Positions 60,504-64,000 of a DNA stretch of 64,000 bases are shown piece after piece. The stretch's first letter is position 1; every line of letters starts with the position of its first letter. This stretch comes from Paramecium sonneborni (Eukaryota > Ciliophora > Oligohymenophorea > Peniculida > Parameciidae). The stretch lies in the NCBI GenBank assembly GCA_905182985.1, contig CAJJDN010000113.1, positions 1-64,000 on the forward strand. Reading direction: 5' to 3'. The notes beneath the pieces are model-generated. The model saw nothing but the letters and a program-made list of their open reading frames with translations, ran no database searches and was not told where the DNA came from. The translations under genes were made by a program, and so were the position numbers.

Positions 60504-62796
60504 TCATAACATATATATAAAATCATCCTCTATTAACAATTCATTGTCATTTTTTGGAGACTGGACTAATTTATCAAAAGCTAAATGGAAATTAAAATAT
60601 ATTATTATACCTATAATGGATAAATTTTCTTATAAAACTTCTTCTTATCTTAATTCTAAAGGTTGAATAGAATTTTATTGTAATGTCTTATCATGAGTGG
60701 AAAGTTACTTTTAAATATGTGGATTAATTTTGATGATGTTATTATTATGACTATCTTAATTATAATATTATTATTAAATAAGTTCTTCAAGTTTTTAAAG
60801 TTCATCAATTTCTTAATCATCATCCTCTAAATATTATTATTACATAAGATTCTCAAAGAAATTTGGATCTATATTATTTTGATTATGAATGAGTATGATT
60901 TCAGACTTAATATAATTAGTTTCTTATTAATATTCTTAATGTTATTATTAATCAGGTTATAATTCTTCTTCATTTTAATTGGATTTAAGCATGGAAGATG
61001 AAAATTAATCCATCATCATTTTTTCAATATCGTTGAGATTAATATTTGTTTATTGTTTATTATTTTGATTTTGATAATTTTCATCTTAGTAAAATTACTG
61101 TGCCATAAGTTCTTCTAATTATTATGTTTCATTTAATTATTTATTTTAAAGAACAGGTAATCGTTCACTACTTTAATCATTACTTTTCAAATAATCACTA
61201 GATCTAATAGTTTGTATTTTATCAAGACTTCCACTATGCATAATTGATTTATATTGTTGACTTGTTTAATTAATTGGAGGTTTATGCATTTAATTTTTTA
61301 CTACTTAATCTGGAATTCCATTTACAGATATTTTAGCACTTACAGTTGCTCCTTCTTTTGGTCTAATCAATCCATTTTCAACCAAAGCATTTTTATCTTT
61401 CTATATATGATTTATTCCTTTCTCTTTAATTTCAGCTACTATTTGTATCTTTTTTGTAACTACATTACAAATATCATTATGAGATAAGAGTTATGTTTCT
61501 TATAAATTCTCAGTTCTATTGAAATCTTAATGAAAAGACTTTATTTATTATAGAACTTGTTAAAACTTACTTGAATCAGGATTATTGCTCCTTCTTATTG
61601 AAATTGATAAACCATTATGCATACTATAACTTGACATATTGCTATTTTATAATTTAAATGATTTTCTATCATCATGTTTTGTATGATACTGTCTTCTTGT
61701 TGAAATTACAACAGATTTTAATGGTTCAGTTTCAAGATCTTATATTTTTATTAATAGATACTTCGAAAAGCAGAGTGAGTTAGTAATTGACTTGGAGTTG
61801 ATCGTTCTTTTGGATTCAATTTAAAGATCTAATTAAAAATCTACTAAATATCTTCTTATCTAGTAATACGTTTGAATTGAAATAATTCTATTTAACAATA
61901 TCATAATCATTACATCCTTTATTAATAGAGTTGCGAATCTATTCCAAAGTAATGTCAGCAGATATATGGTGCCAAGGTGGCATTTTTGTGAGCATCTCCA
62001 CAAATATGCAACCTGCACTCCAAACATCCGAATATTAAGAGTATTCTTAGCCATTGAAGCATTCAGGTGCACTGTACATGGATAGTTTATATTTGTTTAG
62101 TATGTATATATCACTTAATTTGGCATTTGCTTCTCCATCAACTAAGACATTAGAAGTTTTAAGATTCCTTGTTTAAATTCATCGATACCTATGTAGTATA
62201 CCTTCAGTATGAAGATATTCCAATCCTTACAATATTTGTTTCATAAACATAATAGCTAGTTAAGGTGAGAATGAACTGAACTTTTGTAGAAGCCAACTAA
62301 TAGATCCTCCACTTTCATAGGGCATTAGTATTTTGATTTCATTTTAGATTACTTCATTATTGAATACTGAGTAATCCCAACCTATAATTTGATGGATATT
62401 CTTGAATTCTAATCGTTTAAGTGTATCAACAATGCTGGTCACGTTGTCAAAATCATCTTCTGAACTTAGTTTGAACTATAATCATGGAAGTTATTACAAT
62501 TTTCAATGCTAATAGTTACCCATTAGTTGTATTTAATGCAGAGTATACATTACATCCCTCTTAAATCAATTCGCCTTAAATATAATCATAAACATTGTTC
62601 TACAATTGATTATTACTTATCTTACTTCTTCTCCATCCTCTTCCCCTTATTCTTCACCCTATTAGTCTGGAAAGTCCTCATTATTTGACTCTCATATTTG
62701 AATATGCTATACTTTCATACTCTTATCACTCAACTCTTTTCGATGAGCCACTTTTACTTCTTCATTTTTCTTTTTATAGCACGGAGCTGTACCCAT
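60504..62796 (-). CDS. Membrane-targeted pseudokinase (STE-like fold)
   Basis: Eight exons with introns at 62689-62712 (GAG acceptor), 62600-62625, 62476-62497, 62168-62188 (AAG), 61844-61869, 61739-61761 (AAG) and 60581-60610 give 706 residues. The N-terminus MGTAPCYKKK fits myristoylation plus palmitoylation. The kinase fold covers about residues 60-330: QLLALKI has the ATP Lys, ILMPYESGGSISWLL is a MAPKKK-like hinge, but the catalytic loop is HRNLKTSNVLV (Asp to Asn) and DFG is replaced by SDIY. APECFNGQEYSQYSDVWSAG is otherwise normal. Activity is unlikely. The long C-terminal tail is Gln/Asn-rich with acidic helices (IDELQKLEELIQ). The stop lies 13 bases from the convergent MePCE stop. 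Confidence 0.78.
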
Positions 62797-63147
62797 TATA
62801 AATTATTATATAATAAACCAATTCAAATTATATATGAATTTAATACAAATCATGATTTGAATTAGATAATTATTACATTTTCAAAACATTATTTTATAAA
62901 TGATAACTCTCTTGATTTCAAATTAATCGTTTCACGAGAGAAATCAATAAATAAAGATAAGAATCTACTTTAATCAATCTCATTTAATTTAACAACTATC
63001 TATAAATAATTCATATAATAAAGAATTTTGAAATACGTACTAAATAAGTATTTGATATAATTAATATTATTAACACATCCAGTTCTAGTTTCTAAGTTGA
63101 GTGATAATCTAAATATTAATGTTTATATATATTAATTAATTATATTT
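62797..63147. other. Divergent intergenic region
   Basis: 351 bases between the pseudokinase start and the last gene's start. No other feature seen. Confidence 0.45.
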
Positions 63148-64000
63148 ATGGACGAGTCATAATTCAATTCTTTATAGAAAACTATAATCATTCCTCCTAG
63201 AACACTTCATTAAACTATATTATAAGAGTATAACAATCCAAATCCTAACTTCTCTTAATTTATACATCAAACTTAAAACAATCCTTGTTTAATCAACGGT
63301 GAATTAATTCCCATCTTTATCGTTTACGAATCTGATGTTAATCTTTCACATTCATTTCAACTCAAAAAAGATAATCAAATTATGAGATGTTATCCATCTT
63401 ATTATTAAACTGATCTCTATGTTCATAATACATATATAGAAACTAAAAAATAAACCTTATAAGACAACAAAGTTATATATTGTAAGATTCTTGAAATCAA
63501 TATCAATGAGGAATACCTTGAGTCAGAAATCGAATTAATTATCTTTGGAACCTATGAATAGTAGTATTAGTATAAGGGTATCAAATATATTTTGAGAAAT
63601 GAAATTCCCAAAGAATAATATAAATAATTACAATATCAACATACAATCAAAGTCACTATTAGCAATGCATTTGATTTACAATATAATTATTTTGGGAACA
63701 CTATTAAAATGAACATTGTTTTTAAAATTCAATAACATACATCATTAGATTAAATTGAAATGGATTTTCTTTTAAGTGAAAGTTCAATGGTGTGGAAGGA
63801 TGTTGGCATTAATAGAATTGTACCAAAATGCATGTTATAAAATATATCCATAAATAAATAATACCTTAATAATGAAGAAGGTTACATTGAAGTACTATTA
63901 GATTGGCCAGCTATGTTATAAAATGAACAATTATAACCAGATCTACCATCAAGAAGGTTGAGCATTGTATAAGTTAATCCAGTATTAGAAATTAAAACAC
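63148..64000 (+). CDS. Conserved-looking beta-rich protein, runs off the edge
   Basis: From ATG 63148 one frame stays open for 284 codons to the window end with no intron needed. The text is that of a beta-sandwich protein: GELIPIFIVYESDVNLSHSF, KVTISNAFDLQYNYFGNTIK, SSMVWKDVGINRIVP and GYIEVLLDWPAML. There is no signal peptide. The strand pattern recalls trafficking beta-sandwich subunits such as TRAPPC13, but this is only an impression and I assign no function. The 3' end is missing. Confidence 0.65.

Noticed and set aside
61860..62072. 70-codon minus-strand frame
   Set aside because: Alternative frame of the pseudokinase exon; the family motifs lie in the other frame.
1..64000. tRNA, rRNA, CRISPR array, telomeric repeats, complete transposon
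   Set aside because: I looked for cloverleaf T-loop text, regular spaced repeats, C4A2-type repeats and inverted-repeat-bounded transposase genes, and saw none that hold up by eye.

Overview
This window looks like a macronuclear scaffold from a ciliate of the Paramecium type. It is very AT-rich. Genes read correctly only when TAA and TAG are glutamine and TGA is the sole stop, and coding exons are joined by introns of about 20-36 nt. I could place about 48 such introns, and frame parity and family motifs fit each of those genes. Taking TAA and TAG as stops would break almost every gene here, so all translations below use the ciliate code. I cannot name the species.

The left part (about 1-26,500) is mostly decayed. 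It has two intact paralogous WD40-type genes (379-1998 and 6504-8114). Everything else there is broken by frameshifts: a TPR gene on the minus strand, a MORN-like repeat gene, a second WD40 gene, and a very large surface-protein gene with LamG-like, cysteine-rich and beta-helix segments (about 20,180-26,130). Two places have exactly repeated sequence on both sides of an N: 1,081 bp around a 239-N gap, and 980 bp around a single N. These look like unmerged contig ends.

The right part (26,533-64,000) is packed with apparently intact genes separated by tens to hundreds of bases. In order: an F-box-like protein; a PB1 plus RanBP2-zinc-finger protein; a START lipid-transfer protein; a B-type cyclin; a CFAP77-like ciliary protein; a small membrane coiled-coil protein; a SANT/Myb-like protein; a secreted protein with a possible crystallin-type segment; two Q/K-rich or coiled-coil proteins; a glycine-zipper protein; an unrecognised secreted protein; SEC11 signal peptidase; a photolyase-related flavoprotein; a 2,285-residue protein of macroglobulin-like character; V-ATPase subunit a; an Sm-like protein; TXNDC9; a second SANT protein; a four-pass membrane protein; a NEK kinase; a divergent small GTPase; a MePCE/Bin3 RNA cap methyltransferase; a pseudokinase; and an open gene running off the right edge.

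The genes are mostly housekeeping (secretion, acidification, cell cycle, cilia, snRNA capping) with no operon-like logic. The most unusual signals are: frequent non-TAG splice acceptors (AAG, CAG, GAG) in about a third of the introns; an inverted partial copy of the PB1/zinc-finger gene 9 kb away; two genes with an in-frame TGA that only a very short or atypical intron would remove; a photolyase-like protein with too few cysteines for the Fe-S cluster of its bacterial relatives; and a small GTPase and a kinase that have lost key catalytic residues.
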